A stretch of 64,000 bases of DNA from Dyella_D sp052115385 (GCF_052115385.1 NZ_JBFRGP010000001.1:1-64000); one strand, 5' to 3'. Counted from the first letter of the stretch, positions 51,043 through 61,170 are shown. Numbers and translations: made by a program. Notes: a model not told the origin generated them from the letters alone.

Positions 51043-51071
51043 GGGAATAGGCGGGCCGTACGGGCGGTATC
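51043..51071 (+). promoter_or_regulatory. Putative ECF promoter of metallophosphoesterase-cupredoxin operon
   Basis: GGGAATA at 51043-51049, 16-nt spacer, GGTATC at 51066-51071; identical elements and spacing to the mirrored promoter on the other strand, 13 bp away. It leaves a leader of about 60 bases before ATG 51137. Confidence 0.75.
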
Positions 51072-51136
51072 CGAATCGCTGGCATCGCGTCGATGCCGGT
51101 CACCAGGCCTGCCGGCCGACCCATTCGGAGCGCACC

Positions 51137-52090
51137 ATGCGAGACCACGACGACAACCATGACGACAACGCGGTACACGGCCGCCGCCAGTTCCTGCAAT
51201 GCATGGCCTGGGCCGGGGCCGGCACGCTCTGGCTGATGAAGGGCGGGGTGCTGCAGGCCCACACCCTGGACGGCCTGGCCGGCGACGAGACGGCCGACGC
51301 CAGCTTCAGCTTCGTGCAGATCAGCGATTCGCATATCGGCTTCCACAAGGAACCCAATCCCGACGTGGTGGCCACGCTGCGCGCCTCGCTGGCGAAGATC
51401 GGCGCCCGCTCCAGCAAGCCGGATTTCCTGCTGCATACCGGCGACCTCACCCATCTGTCCAAGCCGGAGGAATTCGACACGCTGTCCGGCGTGATGCAGG
51501 AAGCGAAGGCGCCGCATACCTTCTACGTGCCGGGCGAGCACGACGTGATCGGCGACAACGGCGTGGAATTCTTCCGCCGCTTCGGCCAGAACCCGCAGTC
51601 CGGCGGCTGGTACAGCTTCGATCACCGCGGCGTGCATTTCGTCGGCTTGATCAATGTGCTGAACCTCAAGGCCGGCGGCTTCGGTTCGCTCGGCGCGGAC
51701 CAGCTTGCGTGGCTGAAGAAGGATCTCGCCGGGCTGTCGGCGGAAACGCCGCTGGTGGTGTTCGCGCATATGCCGCTGTGGACGCTGTATCCGCAGTGGG
51801 GCTGGGGCACCGACGACAGCGCCGAGGCGATGAGTTACCTGCGCCGCTTCGGTTCGGTCAGCGTGCTCAACGGGCATATCCACCAGATCCAGCAGAAGGT
51901 GGAAGGCAATATCACCTTCTACACCGCGCGTTCCACCGCATATCCGCAACCGGCACCGGGCAAGGCGGATGCGCCGGGGCCGCTGAAGGACATCGCGCCG
52001 GGTTCGCTGCAGAAGTACCTGGGCGTGCGCGAGGTACGCCACGTGCGCGGCAAGCAGGCGCTGGCGGTGACCGAGCAGGTGCTGGCATGA
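51137..52090 (+). CDS. Tat-exported metallophosphoesterase
   Basis: 317 residues. The N-terminus is unusual: an Asp/His-rich stretch (MRDHDDNHDDNAVHG) precedes the twin-arginine motif GRRQFLQ at 15-21 and a hydrophobic segment. Calcineurin-like domain at about 55-290 with the five metal motifs: DxH (ISDSHIGF), GD (HTGDLTHL), GEHD in place of GNHD, H (FAHMPLW) and GHIH. Family members are phosphodiesterases or phosphomonoesterases; substrate unknown. Coupled by ATGA to a cupredoxin gene and divergent from the ECF/anti-sigma pair, with mirrored promoters, so it is probably an ECF target. Confidence 0.9.
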   Translation: MRDHDDNHDDNAVHGRRQFLQCMAWAGAGTLWLMKGGVLQAHTLDGLAGDETADASFSFVQISDSHIGFHKEPNPDVVATLRASLAKIGARSSKPDFLLHTGDLTHLSKPEEFDTLSGVMQEAKAPHTFYVPGEHDVIGDNGVEFFRRFGQNPQSGGWYSFDHRGVHFVGLINVLNLKAGGFGSLGADQLAWLKKDLAGLSAETPLVVFAHMPLWTLYPQWGWGTDDSAEAMSYLRRFGSVSVLNGHIHQIQQKVEGNITFYTARSTAYPQPAPGKADAPGPLKDIAPGSLQKYLGVREVRHVRGKQALAVTEQVLA

Positions 52091-52425
52091 GCGGCGCGCG
52101 CGCATGGTGGCGGGCGCTGGCGCTCGGAGTGGCGGCGCTGGGCGCAGGCTCGGCAAGTGCCGCGGGCAAGGCGCCGGAGGCGAAGGTCGAGATCAAGCAC
52201 TTCACCTTCATGCCGGAGGCGCTGACCGTCGCCGCGGGTACGCGGGTGGTGTGGACCAACCGCGACGACGAGCCGCATATCGTGGTCAGCGCCGGCAACC
52301 GCTTCGCTTCGTCGAAGGCGATGGACACCGACGATACTTACGCGACGGTGTTCGACAAGCCCGGCACCTACGCCTACTTCTGCTCGATCCACCCGCACAT
52401 GGTGGGCACCATCATCGTGCGTTGA
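52087..52425 (+). CDS. Secreted cupredoxin (amicyanin/plastocyanin-like)
   Basis: 112 residues from ATG 52087 (overlaps the upstream stop). Signal peptide ending GSASAA near residue 26. Type-1 copper ligands: His64 (EPHIVV), and Cys99-x2-His102-x2-Met105 (CSIHPHM). VEIKHFTFMPEALTVAAGTR is a typical cupredoxin start. Probably accepts or donates electrons, or binds copper, in the periplasm with the phosphoesterase. Its last 14 bases overlap the 3' end of the converging dioxygenase gene. Confidence 0.92.
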   Translation: MSGARAWWRALALGVAALGAGSASAAGKAPEAKVEIKHFTFMPEALTVAAGTRVVWTNRDDEPHIVVSAGNRFASSKAMDTDDTYATVFDKPGTYAYFCSIHPHMVGTIIVR

Positions 52426-53200
52426 AGCGATAGATATCCATCGCCAGGAACCCCAGGTCGATGCCCGCGTCGATGCGTTCGGCGCGGGTCTCGGCACCGG
52501 CGGCACCGAGCGCCAGGAACAGCGGCAGCAGGTGTTCGTCGGTGGGGTGCGCGCGTTCGGCGAAGGGAGCCTGGCGGCGATAGTCGAGCAGTGCTTCGAC
52601 ATCGCCGGCGGCGAGCTTGTCTTCGATCCAGCCGATGAACGGGCGCACGTAAGGCGCCTCGTTTTCCGCGCTGAAACCGGCGCGGAAATCGTGCAGGTTG
52701 TGGGTGATGCTGCCGGAGCCGATCACCAGCACGCCTTCCTTGCGCAGCGGTGCCAGCGCGCGGCCGACTTCGTATTGATGGCGCGGGCCCAGCGCCGGCT
52801 GGATCGACAGCGGCACCACCGGGATATCGGCCTTCGGATAGAGCAGGCGCAGCGGCACCCAGGCGCCGTGGTCCAGGCCCTGGCGCGGGTCGAGCATGGT
52901 CGGCAGGCCGGCGCGGTCCAGCAGTTCCACCGCGCGCGCGGCCAGCGCCGGTTCGCCCGGGGCGGGGTAGCGGATCTCGGACAGTTCGCGCGGGAAGCCG
53001 TAGAAATCGTGCACGGTTTCCGGCCGCTGTGCGCCGCCTACGGTGGGCTGGCGCGCCAGCCAATGGGCGGAGGCGAGCATGATCGCGCGCGGGCGCGGCA
53101 TGGCCTGGGCCAGCTCGGCCAGGCGCTCGCCGACCTGGCCCGGGTGCAGGGCGGTCATCGGCGAGCCGTGGGAGATATACAGGCTGGGCAGGGCGGTCAT
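52412..53200 (-). CDS. Extradiol ring-cleavage dioxygenase, DODA/YgiD type
   Basis: 262 residues, class III (LigB) extradiol dioxygenase. N-terminal LYISHGSPMTALHP (metal His), SAHWL, the GLDHGAWVPLRLLYP motif (second His) and GSGSITHNLHDF (third His). Similar to 4,5-DOPA dioxygenase/YgiD, which opens catechol rings; the physiological substrate here is unknown. It converges with the cupredoxin gene, overlapping it by 14 bases. Confidence 0.9.
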   Translation of the reverse strand: MTALPSLYISHGSPMTALHPGQVGERLAELAQAMPRPRAIMLASAHWLARQPTVGGAQRPETVHDFYGFPRELSEIRYPAPGEPALAARAVELLDRAGLPTMLDPRQGLDHGAWVPLRLLYPKADIPVVPLSIQPALGPRHQYEVGRALAPLRKEGVLVIGSGSITHNLHDFRAGFSAENEAPYVRPFIGWIEDKLAAGDVEALLDYRRQAPFAERAHPTDEHLLPLFLALGAAGAETRAERIDAGIDLGFLAMDIYRFNAR

Positions 53201-53275
53201 GGCGTGGGTCTCGTGGGGACCACCCTAGAGTAGGGGCGCCATGTGCCGCCGGTAGCCGTGCCTTATCGGACTAAG

Positions 53276-53303
53276 CGTTGCCCATGCGGAACGATGGGCA
53301 ACG
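53276..53303 (-). terminator. Hairpin downstream of deaD
   Basis: CGTTGCCCAT / ATGGGCAACG perfect 10-bp stem with an 8-nt loop, 11 bp beyond the deaD stop. No U-tract is evident, so this is a candidate only. Confidence 0.5.
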
Positions 53304-53313
53304 CAGGCGCGAA

Positions 53314-55212
53314 TCAGCGCTTCTTGAACGGCTTGCCGCCGCCCGGACGCTTGTTGCCGGAGCCCGCGGCGCCCTTGAAGCCGCCGGGACGATGACTGCC
53401 GCCGCCGCCGGCGGGGCGGCGCGGAGCCGTCTCGCCGGCGCTGCTGTCGGTGCCGTCCCATTCGTGGATGCGCAGCTGCTGCTGCGCCACCCACACCTTC
53501 TTCAGGTGCTCGAACACTTCCTTGGGCATGCCGTCGGGCAGGTCGATCAGGCTGTATTCGCCGCGGATGCTGAGGCGGCCGATGTGCTGGCTTTCCAGGC
53601 CGGCCTCGTTGGCGATGGCGCCGATGATGTTGCCCGGCTTCACGCCGTGCTCGTGGCCGACTTCGACGCGATAGGTGCGCTTGCCCTGCTCGGTCTGGTG
53701 CGCGCGCACCGGGCGCGTGCCGAACTCGCGCGGAGCGCTGTCGCGTTCGCGCGACGGGCGGGGCGAACGGTCGCGCTCGCCGCCGTGGCGTTCGTTGCCG
53801 TGGCGCTCGTCGCGCTCGCGCGGGGCCTGCTCTCGAAAGGCATGCTCGCGTGCCGCCGGCTCGCGCTTCGGCGGCGGCGCCAGCAGCAGCGGCTGGTCGC
53901 CCTGGGCGATGCGCGCCAGCGCGGCGGCGATCTCGATCGCCGGGATGTTGTGCTCCTGCTCGAACTGCTCGATCAGCTGCTGGAACATGCCCAGCTCGCC
54001 GACCGCCAGCGTGTCGCTGATGCGCTGCTTGAACTTGGCGATGCGCACGTCGTTCACCGCCTCGACGGTGGGCAGGCGCATTTCCTCGATCGGCTGGCGC
54101 GTGGCGCGCTCGATCGCGCGCAGCATGCCCTTCTCGCGCGGCGTGACGAACAGGATCGCCTCGCCGCTGCGCCCGGCGCGGCCGGTGCGGCCGACGCGGT
54201 GCACGTAGCTTTCGGTGTCGTACGGGATGTCGTAATTCATCACGTGGCTGATGCGTTCCACATCCAGGCCGCGCGCGGCCACGTCGGTGGCGACCAGCAC
54301 GTCGAGCTTGCCTTCCTTCAGCTGCTGGATCACGCGCTCGCGCTGCGCCTGGGCGATGTCGCCGTTGATCGCGGCGGCGGCGAAACCGCGCGCCTGCAGC
54401 TTCTCGGCCAGTTCCTCGGTAGCCTGCTTGGTGCGCGCGAAGATGATCATCGCGTCGAACGGCTCGGCTTCCAGGATGCGCGTCATCGCGTCCAGCTTGT
54501 GCATGCCGCTGACGAACCAGTAGCGCTGGCGGATATTGGTATTGGTGGTGGTGGCCGCCTTGATGGTGACTTCCACCGGGTCCTTCAGATGGCGCTGCGC
54601 GATCTTGCGGATCGGCGGCGGCATGGTGGCGGAGAACAGCGCCACCTGGCGTTCCGGCGGCGTGGCCTCGAGCACCTTCTCGACGTCGTCGATGAAGCCC
54701 ATGCGCAGCATTTCGTCCGCTTCGTCGAGCACCAGGTAGCTCAGCTCGGAGAGGTCGAGCGTGCCGCGTTCGAGATGGTCGATCACGCGACCGGGCGTAC
54801 CCACCACGACCTGTACGCCGCGCTTGAGCGCGTGCAGCTGCGGGCCGTAGCTCTGGCCGCCGTAGATCGGCAGCACCTGCAGGCCGGGCATGTGCGCGGC
54901 ATAGCGCTGGAACGCTTCGGCCACCTGGATGGCCAGCTCGCGCGTGGGCGCCAGCACCAGCGCCTGCGGCTTGCCGGGCTTCAATTCGATGCGCGACAGG
55001 ATCGGCAGCGCGAACGCGGCGGTCTTGCCGGTGCCGGTCTGCGCCTGGCCCAGCACGTCGCGACCTTCCAGCAGACGCGGGATGGTGGCGGCCTGGATCG
55101 GCGACGGCGACTCGTAGCCGACGTCGGCCAGCACTTTGAGCAATTCCGGCTTGAGCGCGAGCGCAGCGAAGCCGGCGGCCGCCGGCTGGGATTCGGAGGA
55201 CGGGGAGGACAT
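53314..55212 (-). CDS. deaD: DEAD-box RNA helicase DeaD/CsdA
   Basis: 632 residues from ATG 55212. Q motif (ESPSPIQAATIP), Walker A AQTGTGKT at 57-64, PTRELAIQ, DEAD at 163-166, SAT (LFSATMPPP), and motif VI HRVGRTGRAGR. After the helicase core come a DeaD dimerisation-like region, an Arg/Glu-rich linker at about 440-500, a DbpA-type RNA-binding domain at about 510-570 (GHEHGVKPGNIIGAIANEAG) and a Gly/Arg/Lys tail. Acts in ribosome assembly and mRNA unwinding, especially in the cold. Confidence 0.95.
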   Translation of the reverse strand: MSSPSSESQPAAAGFAALALKPELLKVLADVGYESPSPIQAATIPRLLEGRDVLGQAQTGTGKTAAFALPILSRIELKPGKPQALVLAPTRELAIQVAEAFQRYAAHMPGLQVLPIYGGQSYGPQLHALKRGVQVVVGTPGRVIDHLERGTLDLSELSYLVLDEADEMLRMGFIDDVEKVLEATPPERQVALFSATMPPPIRKIAQRHLKDPVEVTIKAATTTNTNIRQRYWFVSGMHKLDAMTRILEAEPFDAMIIFARTKQATEELAEKLQARGFAAAAINGDIAQAQRERVIQQLKEGKLDVLVATDVAARGLDVERISHVMNYDIPYDTESYVHRVGRTGRAGRSGEAILFVTPREKGMLRAIERATRQPIEEMRLPTVEAVNDVRIAKFKQRISDTLAVGELGMFQQLIEQFEQEHNIPAIEIAAALARIAQGDQPLLLAPPPKREPAAREHAFREQAPRERDERHGNERHGGERDRSPRPSRERDSAPREFGTRPVRAHQTEQGKRTYRVEVGHEHGVKPGNIIGAIANEAGLESQHIGRLSIRGEYSLIDLPDGMPKEVFEHLKKVWVAQQQLRIHEWDGTDSSAGETAPRRPAGGGGSHRPGGFKGAAGSGNKRPGGGKPFKKR

Positions 55213-55502
55213 GGGGAACCTCGACAGGGCAGGCGCGGCGCGCATGCGTGAGAAGGGCGCCATTGTAGCAGCCTGGCTGGCCTGAGCCGCGGGATGTATG
55301 GTCAAAAACCCCGTTCCAGGCAAGGAATTCGTATGCAGCCGCGTCGGCAGGGCCGCATGACCCCGCTGACGGGCGCATCCGCGGGCAGCGGCGCGGCGGC
55401 CGCCCAGGTGGCGATCGCGGCCAGCCGCACGTCAAGATCAACCAAGGGCTGCAGCGGCCGGCCGACCAGGCACGCCGGGCAGCACTGCTGAAAGGGAAGG
55501 AT

Positions 55503-56348
55503 ATGGCCGAGATCGAGATCATCGCCGAGCAGCGCTGCTTCGACGGCGTGCAGGGCTTCTACCGCCACTCCTCGTCCGCCTGCGGCGGCCCGATGCGTTT
55601 CGCGGTCTACCAGCCGCCGCAGGCCGCATCGCGCGCCTGCCCTGTGCTGTATTTCCTGGCCGGACTCACCTGCACCGAAGAGACCGCCGCCATCAAGGCC
55701 GGCGCACAGCGCGTGGCGGCCGAGCTGGGCCTGGTGCTGGTGATGCCCGATACCAGTCCGCGCGATACCGGTATCGAAGGCGCCACCGGCGACTGGGAGT
55801 TCGGCGAAGGCGCGGGTTTCTACGTGGACGCAACCATGGCGCCGTGGTCGGCGCGCTTTCGCATGCACAGCTACGTGGTGGACGAATTGCCGGCGCTGCT
55901 GGCGCGGCAGTTTCCGGTGGACACCACGCGCAGCGGCATCTGCGGGCATTCGATGGGCGGGCATGGCGCGCTGACCATCGCGCTGAAGCATCCCGGGAGC
56001 TATCGCTCGGTGTCGGCGTTCGCGCCGATCGTCGCGCCGACCCAGGTGCCATGGGGACGCAAGGCGCTGCCGCGCTATCTCGGCGACGATCCGGCCGCGT
56101 GGGCGGCCTACGACGCCTGCGAACTGGTGCGCGAGCGCAGCTTCGGCCGCAAGATCCTGATCGATCAGGGCGAGGCGGATAAATTCCTCGCCGAGCAGCT
56201 GCGTCCGGAACTGTTCGACCAGGCCTGCGCCGAATCCGGCCAGGCCCTGCAGCTGCGCCGCCATGCGGGCTACGACCACAGCTACTGGTTCATCGCCAGC
56301 CTGATCGAGGACCATCTGCGCCACCACGGGCGGGCGCTGGAGGCATGA
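55503..56348 (+). CDS. fghA: S-formylglutathione hydrolase
   Basis: 281 residues. Esterase D family: LYFLAGLTCTEETAAIKAGA, PDTSPRDTGIEGATGDWEFG, nucleophile Ser150 in GHSMGG, and the C-terminal HAGYDHSYWFIASLIEDH motif with the catalytic His. Completes glutathione-dependent formaldehyde detoxification by hydrolysing S-formylglutathione. The usual partner frmA/adhC is not next to it. It overlaps the downstream GNAT gene by four bases. The 290 bp upstream, shared with deaD, hold nothing I can identify. Confidence 0.95.
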   Translation: MAEIEIIAEQRCFDGVQGFYRHSSSACGGPMRFAVYQPPQAASRACPVLYFLAGLTCTEETAAIKAGAQRVAAELGLVLVMPDTSPRDTGIEGATGDWEFGEGAGFYVDATMAPWSARFRMHSYVVDELPALLARQFPVDTTRSGICGHSMGGHGALTIALKHPGSYRSVSAFAPIVAPTQVPWGRKALPRYLGDDPAAWAAYDACELVRERSFGRKILIDQGEADKFLAEQLRPELFDQACAESGQALQLRRHAGYDHSYWFIASLIEDHLRHHGRALEA

Positions 56349-56890
56349 CCATCCTGCTGACGCCGCGCACGCGCATCCGCTACGCCACCGAGGCGGATGC
56401 TGCGCTGCTATGGCATTTCCGCATGGAGAACCGCGAGCACCTCGCGCCATGGGAAGCGCTGCGCGAGGAGCGCTACTACACGCTCGGCCACTGCGCGCAG
56501 ACCATCGCGGACTGGCGCGAAGCGATCCGGCTGGATCGCGGCTATGCGTTCCTGGTGCTGGGTCACGACGAGCGCGCGGTGATTGCCACTTTCAACCTGG
56601 CCAACCTGGTGCGCGGCGTGTTTCAGGCCTGCCATCTCGGTTATGCGGTGGCGCAGCGCGGGCAGGGCCAGGGCTTGATGCGCGAGGCGCTGGAAAGCGG
56701 GCTGGCCTGGGCGTTCGGCCCCTTGGGCCTGCATCGCGTGATGGCGAACTACATGCCGCGCAATGAACGCAGCGGGCGCTTGCTGGAGCGGTTGGGTTTC
56801 GAGCGCGAGGGTTATGCGAAGCGCTATCTGTGCATCGCGGGCGAGTGGGAGGACCACGTGCTTACGTCACTGATCCACCCTCGCGGGTAG
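56345..56890 (+). CDS. RimJ/RimL-type GNAT acetyltransferase
   Basis: 181 residues. N-terminal LLTPRTRIRYATEADAALLW, central GYAVAQRGQGQGLMREAL (acetyl-CoA loop RGQGQG) and MPRNERSGRLLERLGFEREG, the RimJ-type end. Could acetylate ribosomal protein S5 N-terminus (RimJ) or other substrates. Its TAG stop lies in the GTAG end of a REP. Coupled to fghA. Confidence 0.9.
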   Translation: MTILLTPRTRIRYATEADAALLWHFRMENREHLAPWEALREERYYTLGHCAQTIADWREAIRLDRGYAFLVLGHDERAVIATFNLANLVRGVFQACHLGYAVAQRGQGQGLMREALESGLAWAFGPLGLHRVMANYMPRNERSGRLLERLGFEREGYAKRYLCIAGEWEDHVLTSLIHPRG

Positions 56891-56978
56891 GTTGGGGTGA
56901 GCCTCAGGCGAACCCCAACAGTGCGATGCGTTTGAAGGTGTCTCCGTTGGGGTTCGCCTGCGGCTCACCCCAACCTAC
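56887..56978. repeat. GTAG-type REP pair (BIME) supplying GNAT stop
   Basis: Outer ends GTAGGTTGGGGTGAG and CTCACCCCAACCTAC, 92 bp, between the converging GNAT and rhlE genes; TAG 56888-56890 ends the GNAT frame. Confidence 0.92.
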
Positions 56979-57002
56979 GCCGTACGTCCGTCTGGCGTGA
57001 CG

Positions 57003-58337
<1,335 letters not shown>

Positions 58338-58438
58338 GATGGATGCTCCAAGCGCAACCCGGAGCGTCTTGCGAACCGCGTTGCAGTGTTCAAAAGGGGA
58401 GGGCGGCGGTTGCCGCGCCGGCAAGTATAGCTGAATTG

Positions 58439-59107
58439 TCACGCCGCCGCTTGGCGTGGCCGGCGCGCCACCAGCAGGTAGCTGTTGAACGGCGTATGGC
58501 CGAACAGCGGGCCGAGGCTGACGGCCAGGCCGGCCGCCTCCAGCGGGCGCCGCAGCTCGTCGGCGGAGGGGTAGTGCTGGGCGCCGCCCCGGATCAGCCC
58601 GCTCAGCCGCAGCCATACCTCCTCGGCCCGGGTGGCCTGGAAACGCCAGCTGCCGTCGCGCAGCACGCTGCGGATCACCAGCACGCCGCCGGGGGCGAGA
58701 TGGGCGATGGCCGCCTGCAGCAGCGCGGCCTGCGCCTCGCGCGGCAGGTAATGCAGCATGTCCAGCAGGGCTACGTGCCCGTGCAGTGCCGGCAGCGCCG
58801 CGGCGTCGGCGGTGCGCAGCTCGATCGCCTGCTCCAGCCCCGCACGGCGCACCGCCGCGCGGCCTTTGGCGATCTTGCGCTCGTCGCGATCCAGGCCCAC
58901 GTAGCGCGGCAACGTGCCGCGCGCATGCAGGTACAGGCCGAGCAGGCCGATGCCGCAGCCGATGTCGAGCACGGGCAGGGCGCTGCCGTCGATGGCGTCG
59001 GCGGTGGCCGCGTAGACCGGATCGGAGGCGAGCTTGCCGCGCACGTAGCTGCGCTGGAACGGGCCGGCGTAGCAGGTGGCGATGTCTCGGTGCGAGAGGG
59101 GGGCCAT
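58439..59107 (-). CDS. Class I SAM-dependent methyltransferase
   Basis: 222 residues. SAM-binding motif I LPVLDIGCGIGLLGLYLHAR at about 44-63, motif II acidic LDRDE, and DMLHYLP region. The family with SHRDIATCYAGPFQRSYVRG at its start is not assigned to a known substrate; it stands beside rhlE on the same strand. Small-molecule or lipid methyltransferase is possible. Confidence 0.85.
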   Translation of the reverse strand: MAPLSHRDIATCYAGPFQRSYVRGKLASDPVYAATADAIDGSALPVLDIGCGIGLLGLYLHARGTLPRYVGLDRDERKIAKGRAAVRRAGLEQAIELRTADAAALPALHGHVALLDMLHYLPREAQAALLQAAIAHLAPGGVLVIRSVLRDGSWRFQATRAEEVWLRLSGLIRGGAQHYPSADELRRPLEAAGLAVSLGPLFGHTPFNSYLLVARRPRQAAA

Positions 59108-59263
59108 CGTTCCGCAAACTATCCCGGATTGCGCAGACTAGCCCGCGCGCACCGGCGCTGCCATGCGCATGGCGTGAACGATGCGTAGCGGGCAAACGCG
59201 GCCTTGCACCGCGGCGCGCATTGGTGTCTTGTGGCGCCACTCGTCGCTATCCATGGAGTTTCC

Positions 59264-60490
59264 ATGCGCCTGTTCGAGCCCTTGCGGGAATTGAATTCCA
59301 CGCAGCGCCACACCGTGCTGGCGAGCTTCCTGGGCTGGACGCTGGATGCGTTCGACTACTTCCTGCTGACGTTCGTGATCGTCGCGGTGTCCAAGGAATT
59401 CCACGCCGACAAGGCGCAGGTGCTGTACGGCCTGTTCCTGACCCTGGCGGCGCGGCCGCTCGGCGCCTTCCTGTTCGGACGGCTGGCCGACCGCTACGGA
59501 CGGCGGCCGATCCTGATGATCGACGTGGTGCTGTTCTCGCTGTTCGAGCTGGCCACCGCGTTCGCGCCTTCGCTCGGCGTATTCCTGGTGCTGCGCTTCC
59601 TGTTCGGCGTGGCGATGGGCGGCGAATGGGGGCTGGGCGCTTCGCTGGCGATGGAGAGCATCCCGCCGCGCACGCGCGGCCTGGTCTCGGGCCTGCTGCA
59701 GAGCGGCTATCCCTGCGGCTTCTTTCTCGGTGCGCTGGTGAACTGGCTGCTGGTGGATCACATCGGCTGGCGCGGCCTGTTCATCGTCGGCGCGGCGCCG
59801 GCGCTGCTGGTGCTGTACATCCGCTCCAGCGTGCCGGAATCGCCGGTATGGGAGGCGGGGCGCGAGGAGCGCGCCAAGCGCGGCCTGTTCGAGCAGATGC
59901 GCGGCCACTGGAAGCTGGCCTTCTACCTGACCCTGCTGATGGCCGCGTTCAACATGTTCAGCCATGGCTCGCAGGACCTGTACCACACCTTCGAGGAAGA
60001 GGTCCTGCACCTGCCGACCGGCTCCGGCGCAGCCTTCCTGCTGGTGGCGATGCTCAACCTGGGCGCGATGTTCGGCGGGCTGTTCTTTGGCGGTTTGTCG
60101 GAAAAATTCGGGCGGCGGCGCACCATGATGACCGCGGCGCTGCTGGCCATCCCGGTGGTGCCGCTATGGATGTACGGCGGTTCGATGCTGTGGCTCTCGG
60201 TCGGCGCCTTTTTGATCCAGGTGATGGTGCAGGGCGCCTGGGGCGTGGTGCCCACCCACCTGAACGAGCTTTCGCCCGACGCGGTGCGCGGCACCTTGCC
60301 CGGGGTGGCCTACCAGGTGGGCAACCTGCTGGCGGCCTATACCGCCAATGCGCAGAACCTGATCGCGGACTGGCGCGGCGGCGACCTGGCCTTCGCCATG
60401 AGCGCGTGGATCGCCGGCATCGCCCTGGTGCTGGCGTTCCTGGTATGGCTGGGGCCGGAGAAGCAGGGCGTGGGTTTTGGAGAACGCTGA
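59264..60490 (+). CDS. MFS transporter, sugar-acid/carboxylate (SHS/MHS-like) type
   Basis: 408 residues, 12 transmembrane helices. Motif A between helices 2 and 3 (GRLADRYGRRPILM) and again GGLSEKFGRRRTMM. The start LASFLGWTLDAFDYFLLTFV (with Asp in helix 1) and MGGEWGLGASLAMES match lactate/pyruvate, sialate and aromatic-acid transporters of the MFS. Substrate not predictable. ATG 59264 chosen; no operon partner. Confidence 0.88.
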   Translation: MRLFEPLRELNSTQRHTVLASFLGWTLDAFDYFLLTFVIVAVSKEFHADKAQVLYGLFLTLAARPLGAFLFGRLADRYGRRPILMIDVVLFSLFELATAFAPSLGVFLVLRFLFGVAMGGEWGLGASLAMESIPPRTRGLVSGLLQSGYPCGFFLGALVNWLLVDHIGWRGLFIVGAAPALLVLYIRSSVPESPVWEAGREERAKRGLFEQMRGHWKLAFYLTLLMAAFNMFSHGSQDLYHTFEEEVLHLPTGSGAAFLLVAMLNLGAMFGGLFFGGLSEKFGRRRTMMTAALLAIPVVPLWMYGGSMLWLSVGAFLIQVMVQGAWGVVPTHLNELSPDAVRGTLPGVAYQVGNLLAAYTANAQNLIADWRGGDLAFAMSAWIAGIALVLAFLVWLGPEKQGVGFGER

Positions 60491-60500
60491 CGAAGGAGTC

Positions 60501-60636
60501 CTTCTCCCTCCGGGAGAAGGTGGCGGCAGCCGGATGAGGGTACGGGCGGAGTGGGGCGCTTAACTCCGCCCGTACCCTCACCCCAGCCCCTCTCTCCCAC
60601 GGGGACTACCTTCGGGTCGCCGACGGGAGAGGGGCT
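60501..60636. repeat. 'ccctctcccg' type inverted repeat element, copy 2
   Basis: Left part CCTTCTCCCTCCGGGAGAAG plus GTGGCGGCAGCCGGATGAGG is identical to 37556 onward; the right part ACCCTCACCCCAGCCCCTCT has an extra internal segment before GGGAGAGGGG. An internal stem GGGCGGAGT/ACTCCGCCC is also visible. Between the MFS gene and slyD. Confidence 0.8.
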
Positions 60637-60684
60637 TCAGGCCTCTGCTAGAATGCCCGCTTTTCGCACATCACGAGACAGGCA

Positions 60685-61170
60685 ATGAAGGCTGGCAAGG
60701 ACAAGGTCATCTCGCTGCACTACACCTTGACGGTGGACGGCGAGCAGGTGGAAAGCTCGCTCGATCGCAACGAGCCGCTGTGGGTGCTGCTGGGCCATGG
60801 CCAGCTGATCCCCGGCCTGGAGAAGGCGCTGGACGGCAACGAGGCCGGCGCGAAGCTGCAGGTGGAAGTGGCGCCGGAAGAAGGCTACGGCGTGCGCCAG
60901 GAAGGCCAGATCCAGCGCGTGCCGAAGAAGTACTTCCAGAACGGTGCCAGGCTCAAGGCGGGCGACACCACCGTGCTGGCGCTGAAGGAAGGCGGCCACC
61001 GCGTGGTGGTGGTGCACAAGGTCGGCATGAGCGCGGTCGACGTCGACCTCAACCATCCGATGGCCGGCAAGACGCTGCACTTCGACGTCACCGTCAACGA
61101 CGTGCGCGACGGCACCGAGGAAGAGATCCAGCACGGCCACGCGCATCCGCCGGGCGCCGAGGCGCACTGA
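60685..61170 (+). CDS. FKBP-type peptidyl-prolyl isomerase, SlyD-like
   Basis: 161 residues. FKBP core with inserted flap: VISLHYTLTVDGEQVESSLD, LWVLLGHGQLIPGLEKALDG, EEGYGVRQEG, and an IF domain (RVPKKYFQNG to LNHPMAGKTLHFDVTV). The C-terminus ends in a short His-rich tail (HGHAHPPGAEAH), reminiscent of SlyD's metal-binding tail but much shorter. Cytoplasmic folding helper, possibly nickel-related. TAGAAT at 60649-60654 may be the -10 box. A strong terminator follows. Confidence 0.9.
   Translation: MKAGKDKVISLHYTLTVDGEQVESSLDRNEPLWVLLGHGQLIPGLEKALDGNEAGAKLQVEVAPEEGYGVRQEGQIQRVPKKYFQNGARLKAGDTTVLALKEGGHRVVVVHKVGMSAVDVDLNHPMAGKTLHFDVTVNDVRDGTEEEIQHGHAHPPGAEAH

Noticed and set aside
55294..55491. 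Small plus-strand frame upstream of fghA
   Set aside because: No ribosome binding site, no similarity that I can recognise, and an Arg/Ala/Gly composition typical of chance frames here.
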